DNA of 64,000 nucleotides from NCBI GenBank assembly GCA_021801255.1, contig JAJYYH010000042.1, positions 1 to 64,000 of the forward strand. The letters run 5' to 3'. Made by a program: the position numbers and the translations under genes. Source of the DNA: Pseudomonadota bacterium. Lineage in GTDB: Bacteria; Pseudomonadota; Alphaproteobacteria; Acetobacterales; Acetobacteraceae. Below, in pieces: positions 29,521 to 40,610 of the stretch; positions within the stretch are counted from its first letter, which is position 1; every line of letters starts with the position of its first letter. The notes beneath the pieces are model-generated. The model made no database searches and was not told the DNA's origin. It saw nothing but the letters and a program-made list of their open reading frames with translations.

Positions 29521-29632
29521 TGAAAGGCCAGGGGCGCTGCCCCTTGGACCCCACCAAGGGCGGAGCCCTTGGAACCCTTCCCATGACGTCGGTTCCTAAT
29601 GATTCCCGTCTGGGGACGCTGCCCCTTGCCGC
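29521..29632. repeat. Multi-hairpin intergenic repeat, copy B
   Basis: GGGGC-GCT-GCCCC, CCAAGGGC-GGA-GCCCTTGG, then GTCTGGGGACGCTGCCCC. Confidence 0.85.
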
Positions 29633-29659
29633 CTGACCAAAGAGCGGCATGCTGAAAAA

Positions 29660-31120
29660 ATGTCGGATCAGCAGGTTCTTGCCGAGACCCCGCCGTCGGC
29701 CGGCGCAGCGCCCATGCGGTTGACGGCGATGATCGTCGCCTCGGCGCTGTTCATGCAGAATCTCGATTCGACGGTGATCGCGACCGCCCTGCCGGCGATG
29801 GCGCGGGCGTTTGGCGCCGATCCGGTGCATATGAGCGCGGCGCTGACCTCTTATCTCCTGAGCCTTGCGGTGTTCATCCCGGCGAGCGGCTGGATGGCCG
29901 ATCGCTTCGGGGCGCGCACCGTATTCCGTGCCGCGATCGGCGTTTTTACCCTGGGCTCGGTGCTGTGCGGCGAGGCCGGCAATTTCCCGCTGCTGATCGC
30001 CGCGCGCATCCTGCAAGGTACCGGGGGCGCGATGATGGTGCCGGTCGGGCGATTGCTGCTGTTGCGCACGGTGGCCAAGTCGGAGCTGGTGGCGGCGATG
30101 GCCTGGCTCACCGTGCCAGCGATGCTCGGCCCGGTGATCGGCCCGCCGCTCGGCGGCATGATCGTGAGCTATGCCTCCTGGCGGTGGATTTTTTACATCA
30201 ACGTGCCGATCGGCCTGTTGGGCATCCTACTGGTCACGCTTTTCATCGCCGATGTCCGCGAGGAGGCGCCGCAGCGTTTCGATGGGCTCGGCCTGCTGCT
30301 GAGCGCGGTTTGTCTCGCCGGCGCGATGTTCGGCTTCGAGACCATCGGGCGCGGCCTGGTTTCGGGCCCCACGAGTGCCGCGCTGGTCGGCCTCGGCGCA
30401 GCCGCCGGGCTGCTCTATCTCCGCCACGCGCGGATTCACGCCAGCCCGGTGCTCGACCTCACGCTCTTTCGAATTCCGAGTTTCGGCATATCGGTGGCGA
30501 GCGGCTCGCTATTTCGCATCGGCGTCGGCGCCGTGCCGTTTCTGCTGCCGCTGATGATCCAGCTTGGCTTTGGCCGCTCGGCGGCGCAAAGCGGGGCGAT
30601 CACCTTCGCCGCCGCGGCGGGCGCGCTGGTGATGAAACCGGCGACGCAATTCGTGCTGCGCCGCTTCGGCTTTCGCGTGACCCTGATCTGGAACGGCACG
30701 CTGGCAGCACTGCTGCTCGGCGCGACCGCGGCGCTCCGCCCGTCCTGGCCGCTCGTCGCGATCTATGCGCTGTTGCTCACTGGCGGGTTTTTCCGCTCGC
30801 TGCAATTCACCGCCTATAACACTCTCGCCTATGCCGATATTCCGCGCCCGCGGATGAGTGCCGCAACCAGCCTCTATTCGACGGTCCAGCAGATTTCCCT
30901 CACGTTCGGCGTCGCCGCAGGCGCCGCGGCACTCGAATTCGGCCGTACGCTCGGTGGCCATCGCGCCCCCGATCTCGGCGATTTCTCGATCGCCTTTCTT
31001 GTCGTTGCCGGCGCCTCCTTGCTCGCCATTCCGTTGGCTGCCCGCTTGGCCCCCGATGTTGGGGCGGAGATGAGCGGGCAGCGCGTGCGGGGCGAAGCGC
31101 GCGCTTGCCCCGGCCGGTGA
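29660..31120 (+). CDS. MFS transporter, DHA2/EmrB-like drug efflux
   Basis: LFMQNLDSTVIATALPAMARAFGADPVHMSAALTSYLLSLAVFIPASGWMADRFGAR. Confidence 0.92.
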   Translation: MSDQQVLAETPPSAGAAPMRLTAMIVASALFMQNLDSTVIATALPAMARAFGADPVHMSAALTSYLLSLAVFIPASGWMADRFGARTVFRAAIGVFTLGSVLCGEAGNFPLLIAARILQGTGGAMMVPVGRLLLLRTVAKSELVAAMAWLTVPAMLGPVIGPPLGGMIVSYASWRWIFYINVPIGLLGILLVTLFIADVREEAPQRFDGLGLLLSAVCLAGAMFGFETIGRGLVSGPTSAALVGLGAAAGLLYLRHARIHASPVLDLTLFRIPSFGISVASGSLFRIGVGAVPFLLPLMIQLGFGRSAAQSGAITFAAAAGALVMKPATQFVLRRFGFRVTLIWNGTLAALLLGATAALRPSWPLVAIYALLLTGGFFRSLQFTAYNTLAYADIPRPRMSAATSLYSTVQQISLTFGVAAGAAALEFGRTLGGHRAPDLGDFSIAFLVVAGASLLAIPLAARLAPDVGAEMSGQRVRGEARACPGR

Positions 31121-31155
31121 ATGCGCATGAAATCACGTCATGGAAGGAACGTCCA

Positions 31156-32277
31156 ATGAAACAATTCCCGCTACCGCAGGCATCTCCCGCCGAACTCGGT
31201 TTTGCCCCCGGCCCATTGGCGCAGCTCGAACATCTGATCGAGCAGCATATTGCCGAGGGGCGCTATCCCGGAGCACAGATCGCGCTGGCCCGCCATGGCA
31301 AGCTCGCCCTGTTCAAGAGCTTTGGGGATGATCGCATCGAACCCGCGCGGCGGGCGGCGGGCGACGCGACGCTCTGGCTGCTGTTCTCCAACACCAAGGT
31401 GCTGACCATGGCGGCGATCTGGAGCCTGATCGAGGACGGAAAAATTTCGCTCAATGACTGCGCGGCCGACTACCTCCCGGAATTCGCCGCGCACGGCAAG
31501 GGCGAGATCACGCTCTTTCAACTCGCCACCCACCAGGCGGGGTTTCCCAACGCCACCGTCTCACGCGAGACGTGGGCGGATCATGCGCGGATGCGCGCGG
31601 AGGTATGCGATTTTTCCCTGGAATGGACGCCGGGGACGCGCGTTCACTATCACGGCCGGAGCGCCCACCTCGCGCTCGCCATGGTGATCGAGGCGGTGAC
31701 CGGGCGGGACTTCCGGCACGCAATCCATGACCGGGTGATCGCCCCCCTCGGTCTCGCGGGCGAGTTGTTCGTGGGCGTGCCGGAGAGTGCGCAGGCACGC
31801 TGCGCCGATATCCACGGTCCGGCGGGAAGCGAGGTGCCGGGCGAAAACAGCGCGGCCTTCCGCTCAGCCGGGCTTCCCGGCAGCGGCGGCTATGGCACGG
31901 CGCGCGCTATGGCGGCGTTCTATCAGATGATGGTCGGCAGCGGGCGTCTCGGCGAGGTGCGGCTTTTCTCGCCGCGCCTGATCGCCTTGGTTACCCGCGA
32001 CTTCACCGGCGAACGCGGCGATGAGGGGATGGCCGGGATCGCCATGCATCGCGGGTTGGGACCACATCTGCGCGGCACCGGCCCGCTGATCCGTGGCCTC
32101 GGCAGTCTCGCCCACCCCGCGACCTTCGGCCATGGCGGGGTCGGCACCTCCTATTGCTGGGGCGATCCGGAAAGCGGGGTTTCCTTCGCCTACATCACCA
32201 ATTTCGTCGCCCCCGATCCCTGGCACTCGGCGCGGCTCGAGCGCATCAGCAATCTCGTCCATGCCGCGATCGACTGA
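31156..32277 (+). CDS. serine hydrolase, class C beta-lactamase/esterase family
   Basis: [15 protein letters not shown] SxxK motif, [21 protein letters not shown]. Confidence 0.88.
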   Translation: MKQFPLPQASPAELGFAPGPLAQLEHLIEQHIAEGRYPGAQIALARHGKLALFKSFGDDRIEPARRAAGDATLWLLFSNTKVLTMAAIWSLIEDGKISLNDCAADYLPEFAAHGKGEITLFQLATHQAGFPNATVSRETWADHARMRAEVCDFSLEWTPGTRVHYHGRSAHLALAMVIEAVTGRDFRHAIHDRVIAPLGLAGELFVGVPESAQARCADIHGPAGSEVPGENSAAFRSAGLPGSGGYGTARAMAAFYQMMVGSGRLGEVRLFSPRLIALVTRDFTGERGDEGMAGIAMHRGLGPHLRGTGPLIRGLGSLAHPATFGHGGVGTSYCWGDPESGVSFAYITNFVAPDPWHSARLERISNLVHAAID

Positions 32278-32372
32278 AGCAATGGCTTGATAGAAAACAG
32301 CGTCTTTTGCCGGCGCGGCGATTATGCTTTCATGCCTCGGTAATTTCGACATCAAAAAAAACTGGAGGAAAC

Positions 32373-34091
32373 ATGCTGCTCGGAAATGGAATGCGCGTCG
32401 GGCTCGGGGCCACCGCGGCGCTGGCGCTCGGCACCTGCCTCGCCACGGGAGCGCTGGCCGATGAAACCAGCAATGCCACGCTCTTTGGCAACATGACAGC
32501 GGTCTCTCAGGACATGCTCAACCGCGCCGGCCAGGACGCCAATAACTTTCTCATGACGCATGGCGACTACACGCAGAAGCGCTATTTCCCCAACCGCCAG
32601 ATCAACACTATGAACGTCCGCCACCTGCACCCGGCGTGGATTTTTCAGACCGAGGTGAAGGAGACGCTGGAAACTGCGCCGATCATCGTCAACGGCGTGA
32701 TGTATGTCACCACCGCGTTCGATCATGTCTATGCGCTCGATGCCCGCACTGGCGCGGAGATCTGGCACTACAAACAGCCGCTCGGCCCGATCACCGTCTA
32801 TTGCTGCGGCCCGAACAATCGCGGCGTCGCGGTCGATGGCGGCATGGTCTATCTCGCGACCCTCGATGCGAAACTGGTGGCGCTCGATGCCAAGACCGGC
32901 AAGGTCGCCTGGCAGAGCGATATCGCCGACCCCGAACTCGGCTATAGCGAAACCATGGCGCCGACCGCGGTGGACGGCAAAATCCTCATCGGCACCAATG
33001 GCGGCGAATACGGCATTCGTGGCTTCGTCAAGGCGTTCGACGCCAAGACCGGCAAGCTGCTTTGGACTTTTAACACGATCCCGGAAAACACGGTCGGCGA
33101 ATGGGCCACCAAGGATGCCACGGGGCAGGATCTGCATCGCGACATCGCCGCGGAAAAAGCCGCCCTCGCCAAGCTCGGCGATCCGTTCAAGAAACTCGGC
33201 GGCGGCGTGTGGCAGAATCCCTCCGTCGACCTCGCCAACCGGCGGATCTATTTCGTCGTCGGCAATCCCTCGCCCGATCTCGACGGCGCGCCACGCCCGG
33301 GCGACAATCTCTATACCGACAGTCTGGTCTCGGTCGATCTCGATACCGGCAAGTATGTCTGCCACTTCCAGTATATCCCGCACGATGTCTGGGATCTCGA
33401 CGCGGTGAGCGCCACCGTGCTGGTCGATGCCAAGGATCAGAACGGCGCGCTGGTTCCGGCCGTGCTGCACGCCGGTAAGACCGGCTTCGTCTATGTCAAC
33501 GACCGCAAGGATTGCCACCTGATCCGCTTCTCGGAGGCGATGGTGCCGCAGGAAAACATGTACGCCCTGCCCACCGCCTCACCCGGCACGCGCATGTTGC
33601 CCGGCGCCAATGGCGGCGTCGAGTGGTCGGCGATGGCAGTCGATCCGACGCTCAACCTCACCTACGCCCTCAACCTGCACCAGCCGATGCACTACTCGGT
33701 CAAGATGGCTGACTATCCGGGCGGCGATAAACTCTGGCTCGGCGGCGCCTTCACCGTCATTCCCGAGGAAGAGCAATGGGGCAATGTCACTGCCGTTGAC
33801 TACAACACCGGGAAAATTCGCTGGCAGGTGAAAACCCCGCAGCCGATGATCGGCGGCATTCTCGCGACCGCCGGCGGCCTCGTCTTCACCGGCGAAAGCA
33901 ACGGCTTCTTCAAGGCCTATGATTCGGCGACCGGTGCCGAACTCTGGCGCTTCCAGGCCGGCGCCGGGGTGAACGCGCCGCCCAGCGGCTATACCGTGGA
34001 AGGCAAGGAGTTCATCGTGGTCGGCGCCGGCGGCAACGCGCAGGTCGATTCGAAGCGCGGCAACAACATCATCGCCTTCACCCTCGACTGA
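32373..34091 (+). CDS. PQQ-dependent alcohol/methanol dehydrogenase-type quinoprotein
   Basis: Signal peptide, [21 protein letters not shown], vicinal Cys ([10 protein letters not shown]), [10 protein letters not shown] catalytic region, propeller W-motifs. Confidence 0.92.
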   Translation: MLLGNGMRVGLGATAALALGTCLATGALADETSNATLFGNMTAVSQDMLNRAGQDANNFLMTHGDYTQKRYFPNRQINTMNVRHLHPAWIFQTEVKETLETAPIIVNGVMYVTTAFDHVYALDARTGAEIWHYKQPLGPITVYCCGPNNRGVAVDGGMVYLATLDAKLVALDAKTGKVAWQSDIADPELGYSETMAPTAVDGKILIGTNGGEYGIRGFVKAFDAKTGKLLWTFNTIPENTVGEWATKDATGQDLHRDIAAEKAALAKLGDPFKKLGGGVWQNPSVDLANRRIYFVVGNPSPDLDGAPRPGDNLYTDSLVSVDLDTGKYVCHFQYIPHDVWDLDAVSATVLVDAKDQNGALVPAVLHAGKTGFVYVNDRKDCHLIRFSEAMVPQENMYALPTASPGTRMLPGANGGVEWSAMAVDPTLNLTYALNLHQPMHYSVKMADYPGGDKLWLGGAFTVIPEEEQWGNVTAVDYNTGKIRWQVKTPQPMIGGILATAGGLVFTGESNGFFKAYDSATGAELWRFQAGAGVNAPPSGYTVEGKEFIVVGAGGNAQVDSKRGNNIIAFTLD

Positions 34092-34182
34092 CATCCCCCC
34101 GACATTCCGCCGCTTCGCGGTGCCGGGCGGGATCATCGCGATCCCGCCCGTTTCTGTGGAAAAACCCTGACGAGACCCGCCT

Positions 34183-34746
34183 ATGCCAACCTGGCTCTTT
34201 GCCATCTTCGCTCTGATGGCCTTCATTGTTCCCGCCCACGCCGAGGACATCGCCGAAAAGGCGACGCTCTGCGCCTCCTGCCACGGCGAGAACGGCGTGC
34301 CGATCGACCAGACGATTCCGGTGATCTGGGGACAGAACGCCGGCTATCTCTATGTCGAACTGCGCGATTTCAAGCGCGGCGCCCGCACCGACCCGATCAT
34401 GTCGCAGATGGCAACCGGCCTCTCGCGCGAGGACATGATGGCGCTGGCCGAGTATTTTTCGAAAAAACCCTGGCCCAATCTCGGCCAGAAGCCAGCCGAT
34501 GCGGCCACCGCCGAACGCGCCCAGGTGATCGCCAATTCGGCGCAATGCTCGCAATGCCACCTCGCGGGATTTCTCGGCGCCAGCCTCGTGCCCCGCGTCT
34601 CCGATCAGAATCACGACTATCTGCTGGCGACACTCCGGGCCATCCGCTCTGGCGAGCGGGGCAACAACAATTGGATGACCGAGTTGATGAAGGCCTATTC
34701 AGACCAGGACATGGCGGCGTTGGCGGCATATCTGGCCGGGCTCTGA
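34183..34746 (+). CDS. diheme cytochrome c (c4-like)
   Basis: Signal peptide and two CxxCH (CASCH, CSQCH). Confidence 0.93.
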   Translation: MPTWLFAIFALMAFIVPAHAEDIAEKATLCASCHGENGVPIDQTIPVIWGQNAGYLYVELRDFKRGARTDPIMSQMATGLSREDMMALAEYFSKKPWPNLGQKPADAATAERAQVIANSAQCSQCHLAGFLGASLVPRVSDQNHDYLLATLRAIRSGERGNNNWMTELMKAYSDQDMAALAAYLAGL

Positions 34747-34819
34747 AGCGCGAAAAGGGTCGGGCGCCGCCACTTTCCCATCAGCGCTCCGCCAAAGGTC
34801 GCAGCTTGGGAAACCCTGC

Positions 34820-35368
34820 CTATTCCTCCAATTCCGAATCCCAGTAGAGGAAATCGACCCAGGTGTGATGAACCTGCTCGCGCGCCACCGGGGCCGCGGC
34901 ATGGGCGAGTTCGCGCCGGCTCGGCCGATAGGGGCGGCGCGGCAGGTGCATTCCCGCCTCGCGTGGGGTTCTGTTGGCCTTGCGCAGATTGCAGTGCGAA
35001 CAGGCGGTGACGACATTCTCCCACGTCGTGCGACCGCCGCGCGAGCGCGGGATGACGTGATCGAAGGTGAGTTCGCTGGAGGTGAATTCGTTGACGCAAT
35101 ACTGGCAGGTCCAGCGATCACGGCAATAGATGTTGAAGCGCGTGAAAGCGGGATAGCCATCGAGATGCAGATAGCGCTTGAGTGCCACCACGCTCGGCAC
35201 CCGCATCGCCCGGCGCGGCGAGCGGATCACCTCGTCGTACTCGGCAACAAGATTAACGCGGCTCAAAACCAGGGCGCTGACCGCGTCCTTCCAGTGCCAG
35301 GACGAAAGCGGGAACCGCGAAAGCGGCCGGAAATCGGCATTCAGAACCAGGGTTTGCAGATCGTTCAT
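34820..35368 (-). CDS. HNH endonuclease
   Basis: CQYCVNEFTSSELTFDHVIPRSRGGRTTWENVVTACSHCNLRKANRTP. Confidence 0.93.
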   Translation of the reverse strand: MNDLQTLVLNADFRPLSRFPLSSWHWKDAVSALVLSRVNLVAEYDEVIRSPRRAMRVPSVVALKRYLHLDGYPAFTRFNIYCRDRWTCQYCVNEFTSSELTFDHVIPRSRGGRTTWENVVTACSHCNLRKANRTPREAGMHLPRRPYRPSRRELAHAAAPVAREQVHHTWVDFLYWDSELEE

Positions 35369-35653
35369 TCGCGGCCAGGCGCTTGTTCAGCGGCGGCGCG
35401 CCGCCTTCGCCGCGACAAAACCGGTTTCGCGTGTCGGCGAAACACGGCGGGAGAAATATCGTCGGTCTGCCGGTCTCGGGGCAAAAGCCGCTCCTTCTCG
35501 GGCAAGGCCCAATGCCTGGGACGGAACGAACACCCCGACCGCCAGATATTGTGCGCTACAGAGATGTGGGGCTTTTATCGCAGAGCGCCAAGGGGCCTGC
35601 AACCCCGGTTGCGGCCAATTCATCGATCCGTCATGGAAATCCGAGCCTCCCGC

Positions 35654-36502
35654 ATGGCCTTCACCACCCGCTTCGCCCCTTCCCCGACCGGATATCTCCA
35701 TCTCGGCCATGCCTTCAGCGCGCTGTTTGCCGCCGAGGCGGCGGGCGGCGGGCGTTTCCTGCTCCGCATCGAGGATATCGACCCGGCGCGCTGCCGCCCC
35801 GCGTTTACGGCGGCCATTCTGGAGGATCTCGCCTGGCTCGGGCTCACCTGGGCAGGCGAGGTGCGCGAGCAATCGGCGCATTTCGCCGAATACCGCGCTG
35901 TGCTGATGGCGCTTCTCGCACGCGGTCTGGTCTATCCCTGTTTCTGCTCGCGCGCCACGATCGCGCGCGAAATCGCCGCCGCCGCCGTCGCCCCGCATGC
36001 GCCGGACGGTGCGCCACTCTATCCCGGCACCTGCCGCGGGCTCGATGCGGCGACCCGCCATGCCCGGATCGCGGCCGGCGAGCCCCATGCCTGGCGGCTC
36101 GACATGGCGCGCGCGCTGGGCGCTCTCGATGGCCCGCTCGGGTATGAGGAGCGCGGGGTTGGGTTGGTCCGCTGCGATCCCGCCGGTTTCGGCGATGTCG
36201 TGCTCGGGCGCAAGGATGTGCCGGCGAGCTATCATCTGGCGGTGACCCATGACGACGCCCTGCAAGGCGTGACGCTGGTAACAAGGGGCGAGGATCTGCG
36301 CCCGGCGACCGATCTGCATCGGCTGCTCCAGGCGCTGATGGGCTGGCCGACGCCGGCCTACGCGCATCATCCGCTGCTCCGCGACGCCGCCGGCAGGCGG
36401 CTCGCCAAGCGGGATGGCGTGGCGAGCCTGCGCAGCCTCCGGGCGCGGGGGCTGACGCCCGCGGAAGTCCGCCGCCTCGCGAGACCGACCCCCGCCCCCT
36501 GA
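35654..36502 (+). CDS. gluQ: glutamyl-Q tRNA(Asp) synthetase
   Basis: TTRFAPSPTGYLHLGHAFSAL HIGH motif; lacks anticodon-binding domain; ends ~280 aa. Confidence 0.93.
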   Translation: MAFTTRFAPSPTGYLHLGHAFSALFAAEAAGGGRFLLRIEDIDPARCRPAFTAAILEDLAWLGLTWAGEVREQSAHFAEYRAVLMALLARGLVYPCFCSRATIAREIAAAAVAPHAPDGAPLYPGTCRGLDAATRHARIAAGEPHAWRLDMARALGALDGPLGYEERGVGLVRCDPAGFGDVVLGRKDVPASYHLAVTHDDALQGVTLVTRGEDLRPATDLHRLLQALMGWPTPAYAHHPLLRDAAGRRLAKRDGVASLRSLRARGLTPAEVRRLARPTPAP

Positions 36503-36507
36503 CTCTC

Positions 36508-36567
36508 CGGGACGGGGGTCTGGGGCCTCAGGCCCCAGCGGGTCGAGGGCAGAGCCCTCGCCCTATA
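36508..36567. repeat. Multi-hairpin intergenic repeat, copy C (short)
   Basis: CTGGGGCC-TCA-GGCCCCAG and CGAGGGC-AGA-GCCCTCG. Confidence 0.85.
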
Positions 36568-36607
36568 CTATCATTTGGCCCGCCGCCGCCGACCCACCCG
36601 GCGCGCT

Positions 36608-38308
36608 TCATGCGGCACGACTGGCGCGGCCGAGTGCCAGCAGCGCGGCGGCACCCAGTCGATCGCAGAAATCGCCAAAACCCTCCCCGGGCTGGCGGGT
36701 TTGGGCAAAAGCGGCGAAGAGCGGCGCGAGAGTGGCGGCGAGATCGGCCTCGGCGATTTTGTCGAGGAGCTTGAAGGAGAGCCGCGTGCCCGCGAAATCC
36801 CCCCCGACATAGAGCGCGTAATGCCCCGGCATCCGCCCGACGATGCCGATATCCCCGGCATAGGGCCGGGTGCAGCCATTGGGGCAGCCGGTGATGCGGA
36901 GGCTGATGCGCTCATCGGCGAGATCGTAGCGCGCCAGCGCCGCCGCGATTGCCGTGACGATCGGCGCGCGCACCCGCTCGGCCTCGGCGAGCGCGAGGCC
37001 GCAGGTGGGCAGCGCCGGGCAGGCCAGCGCCCAGCGCGCCAGCGGCGTCAGATCCTCGGCCAAAGCGACGCCATGGGCGCGCAGCACCGCCTCGACCGGC
37101 GCGCGCTGATCGGGCGCGAGGTCAGCGAGCAGAACATCCTGCTGCGGCGTCATGATCGGGGCGGCGGTGAAGCGGGCGATGATGTCGCGGAGCGCGGTGC
37201 GGAGCGCGCAGCCGGGGCGATCCTCGATCCGCCCGGAGGGAACCGGCACGCCAAGCCAGAAGCGGCCATCGCCTTGGGCGTGCCAGCCGAGGATTTCGGG
37301 CATTTCGAGCTTCGGCAGCGGCAGCGATGGGGCGAGCGGGGCGCCGAAATAGAACGCCAGTTTTTCCCGCACCCAGGCCGGGCCGCGATCGTCGAGGAGG
37401 TATTTCAACCGGGCGCGGCGCCGATCGGCACGGTTGCCCCAGTCGCGCTGGAGCGCAATGACGGCCTCGACTCCGCGCAGCAGATCGTCAGGGGCGATGC
37501 AGGCGAGGGGCGTGGCCAGGCGCGGATAGGTCGCGGGCTTGTTGTGCGTCATGCCGAGCCCGCCGCCGAGCGCGAAATTATAGCCGAGCAGGCGCTCGCC
37601 CTCATGGAGCGCTATGATCCCAAGATCATTGGTCAGCACATCGATCGCGTTGTCGGCGGGTACGGCGAGGCCGATCTTGAATTTGCGCGGCAGATAGGTC
37701 GGGCCATAGAGCGGCTCGGTCTCGGGCGCGGCGCCGAGTTCGGCTTGCGCGGCCGCGTCGAGAAAGAGTTCGTGATAGGCGCGGCTGGCCGGCAGGAGGG
37801 CCGCGGAAAGCCTGCGTGCGTCGCTGCGGAGCCGGCGATGGATCGCGTCCTGACGCGGTGCCGGGGTGGTGGTGATGTTGCGCACGACATCGCCGCAGGC
37901 CGCGCTCGTGGTCAGCAGGGCGCGGTTGATGGCGGCGATGGCGGGTTTGAGATCGCCCTTGATGACGCCGTGGAACTGCACGCCCTGGCGGGTGGTGATA
38001 CGGAGCGTGCCATTGGCGTAGTCGTCGGCCAGCGCGTCGAGGGCAAGATATTGCGCCGGCGTCAGCATTCCCCCCGGCATGCGCACCCGTACCATGAAGG
38101 AGAATTCCTTCGCCTCGCCGCGCTGCTTGCGCGCGGTCGCGGTATCACGGTCGTGCTGTTCGTAGGTGCCGTGGAATTTCAGCAGGTTATAGCTTGCCTC
38201 GCTGACCTCGGTACCGGGGGCGGCGAGATCGGCGGCGATGTCGCCGCGCAGAAGGCGGCTAGCCTCCTTGAGGCGTTCGACGCCACTCGGCGGGAGAGAA
38301 AGGGTCAT
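36608..38308 (-). CDS. cysI: assimilatory sulfite reductase hemoprotein subunit (nitrite/sulfite reductase family)
   Basis: YNLLKFHGTYEQHDRDTATARKQRGEAKEFSFMVRVRMPGGMLTPAQYLALD; C-terminal ITGCPNGCTRPYAGDIGIVG siroheme/4Fe4S motif. Confidence 0.93.
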   Translation of the reverse strand: MTLSLPPSGVERLKEASRLLRGDIAADLAAPGTEVSEASYNLLKFHGTYEQHDRDTATARKQRGEAKEFSFMVRVRMPGGMLTPAQYLALDALADDYANGTLRITTRQGVQFHGVIKGDLKPAIAAINRALLTTSAACGDVVRNITTTPAPRQDAIHRRLRSDARRLSAALLPASRAYHELFLDAAAQAELGAAPETEPLYGPTYLPRKFKIGLAVPADNAIDVLTNDLGIIALHEGERLLGYNFALGGGLGMTHNKPATYPRLATPLACIAPDDLLRGVEAVIALQRDWGNRADRRRARLKYLLDDRGPAWVREKLAFYFGAPLAPSLPLPKLEMPEILGWHAQGDGRFWLGVPVPSGRIEDRPGCALRTALRDIIARFTAAPIMTPQQDVLLADLAPDQRAPVEAVLRAHGVALAEDLTPLARWALACPALPTCGLALAEAERVRAPIVTAIAAALARYDLADERISLRITGCPNGCTRPYAGDIGIVGRMPGHYALYVGGDFAGTRLSFKLLDKIAEADLAATLAPLFAAFAQTRQPGEGFGDFCDRLGAAALLALGRASRAA

Positions 38309-38315
38309 GGCCGGC

Positions 38316-38352
38316 CTCCGTTGCGGCGCCTATCAACGGCGCCGCAACGGAG
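38316..38352 (-). promoter_or_regulatory. Perfect 15-bp hairpin in cysI leader overlapping the Shine-Dalgarno
   Basis: mRNA sense: CTCCGTTGCGGCGCC-GTTGATA-GGCGCCGCAACGGAG-GCCGGCC-ATG. Confidence 0.85.
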
Positions 38353-38408
38353 TTAGCAAAATTTATGCTAAATTAAAACGTGAAATTTCATATTCCACAA
38401 AATTTTGT
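38353..38408. promoter_or_regulatory. AT-rich palindrome cluster upstream of cysI
   Basis: TTAGCA-N7-TGCTAA (38353-38371), TGAAATTTCA (38381-38390), ACAAAATTTTGT (38397-38408) read directly. Confidence 0.7.
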
Positions 38409-39047
38409 CTACCCTTCGCGCGGCAGATCGACGATGCGCAGATAAGGCTTCAGCGTCTTCCAGCCCTGGGGAAATCGCTCTTTCGCCTCTGCGTCAGAAA
38501 GGCTCGGCACGATGATCGCGGGCTGGCCCTTCTGCCAGTTCACCGGGGTCGCGACCTTCATCCGGTCGGTGAGCTGGAGACTGTCCACCACCCGCAGGAT
38601 TTCGGCGAAATTCCGCCCGGTGGCCGGCGGATAGGTCATGGTGAGGCGGATTTTCTTTGCCGGGTCGATGATGAAGACGCTGCGCACGGTGAGGAGCGGG
38701 TCGGCCAGGGGGTGCACCATGCCGTAGAGCGTCGAAACCTTGCGGTCGGCGTCCGCGAGCATGGGGAAATTCACCGTCTGGCCCTGGGTCTCGGCGATGT
38801 CCTTCTCCCAGCCCTTGTGGCTGTCGGCGGGATCGACCGAGAGGCCGATCACTTTGACGTTGCGTTTCTCCCACTCCGGCTTGAGCCGCGCCACCTCGCC
38901 CAGTTCGGTGGTGCAGACCGGGGTGTAATCCTTCGGGTGGCTGAACAGAATGCCCCAGGAATTTCCCAGCCATTCGTGAAACCGGATGCGGCCCTCGGTG
39001 CTCTCTTGTTCGAAATCGGGCGCGATCTGCCCGAGCTGGATGGTCAT
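38409..39047 (-). CDS. peroxiredoxin (1-Cys, Prx6-type)
   Basis: FSHPKDYTPVCTTELGEVARL; long C-terminal Prx6-like region. Confidence 0.93.
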   Translation of the reverse strand: MTIQLGQIAPDFEQESTEGRIRFHEWLGNSWGILFSHPKDYTPVCTTELGEVARLKPEWEKRNVKVIGLSVDPADSHKGWEKDIAETQGQTVNFPMLADADRKVSTLYGMVHPLADPLLTVRSVFIIDPAKKIRLTMTYPPATGRNFAEILRVVDSLQLTDRMKVATPVNWQKGQPAIIVPSLSDAEAKERFPQGWKTLKPYLRIVDLPREG

Positions 39048-39074
39048 GCGAGGTCTCCTTATGACGCGTTGAAG

Positions 39075-39524
39075 TCAGATGACAAAAGCGATCGGCTCGC
39101 TCGCCGGGGGACGGAGCCCGGCGGCACGGGCGCGGCGCAGCAATTCATCGAGGCTGACGGCCGCGAGGCGCGCGGCCAGTGCCGCCTCAAGCTCCGCCCA
39201 GAGCGGCAGCACGACAGCGCGTGCCAAACCGCCGCTTGCCGCCACCTCGTCCAGCTCGCCCGCCTCGGCGCTCGCGCTGAGGATCTCATCGAGACGGATA
39301 TCACGCGCCGAGCGGCCCAGACGGTAGCCGCCGCGCGGCCCGCGCAGGCTTTCCAGCAAACCAGCGCGCGACAGCGCCTGCAGCAGCGGCTCCATCCCGC
39401 GCCGCGCGAGGCCGAGCCGCTCGGCGATGTCAGCCGCGCTCACCGTCGCGTTGCGCCCGCCATGAAAGGCGATGTCCAGCATCACGGCAACCGCCATCAG
39501 GCCCTTCTCGCGCCGCAATAGCAT
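39075..39524 (-). CDS. Rrf2 family transcriptional regulator
   Basis: LMAVAVMLDIAFHGGRNATVSAADIAERLGLARRGMEPLLQALSRAGLLESLRGPRGGYRLGR. Confidence 0.92.
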   Translation of the reverse strand: MLLRREKGLMAVAVMLDIAFHGGRNATVSAADIAERLGLARRGMEPLLQALSRAGLLESLRGPRGGYRLGRSARDIRLDEILSASAEAGELDEVAASGGLARAVVLPLWAELEAALAARLAAVSLDELLRRARAAGLRPPASEPIAFVI

Positions 39525-39582
39525 CTTTCACGCCGCTCCCCGGTCGATTTCACCGCTTTTCCTGGTGGATTTTCGGGATATA

Positions 39583-40581
<999 letters not shown>

Positions 40582-40610
40582 AGCGAAGCAGGGACCACGC
40601 ACCGGCGTCC

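Noticed and set aside
34747-34820. Possible sixth copy of the hairpin repeat
   Set aside because: Lacks the GGC-NNN-GCC triloop stems seen in the other copies.
35654-36502. Considered EpmA (EF-P lysyltransferase) as partner for efp/kamA
   Set aside because: Sequence is GluRS-like with TRFAPSPTGYLHLGHAFSAL, i.e. GluQ-RS, not a LysRS-like EpmA.
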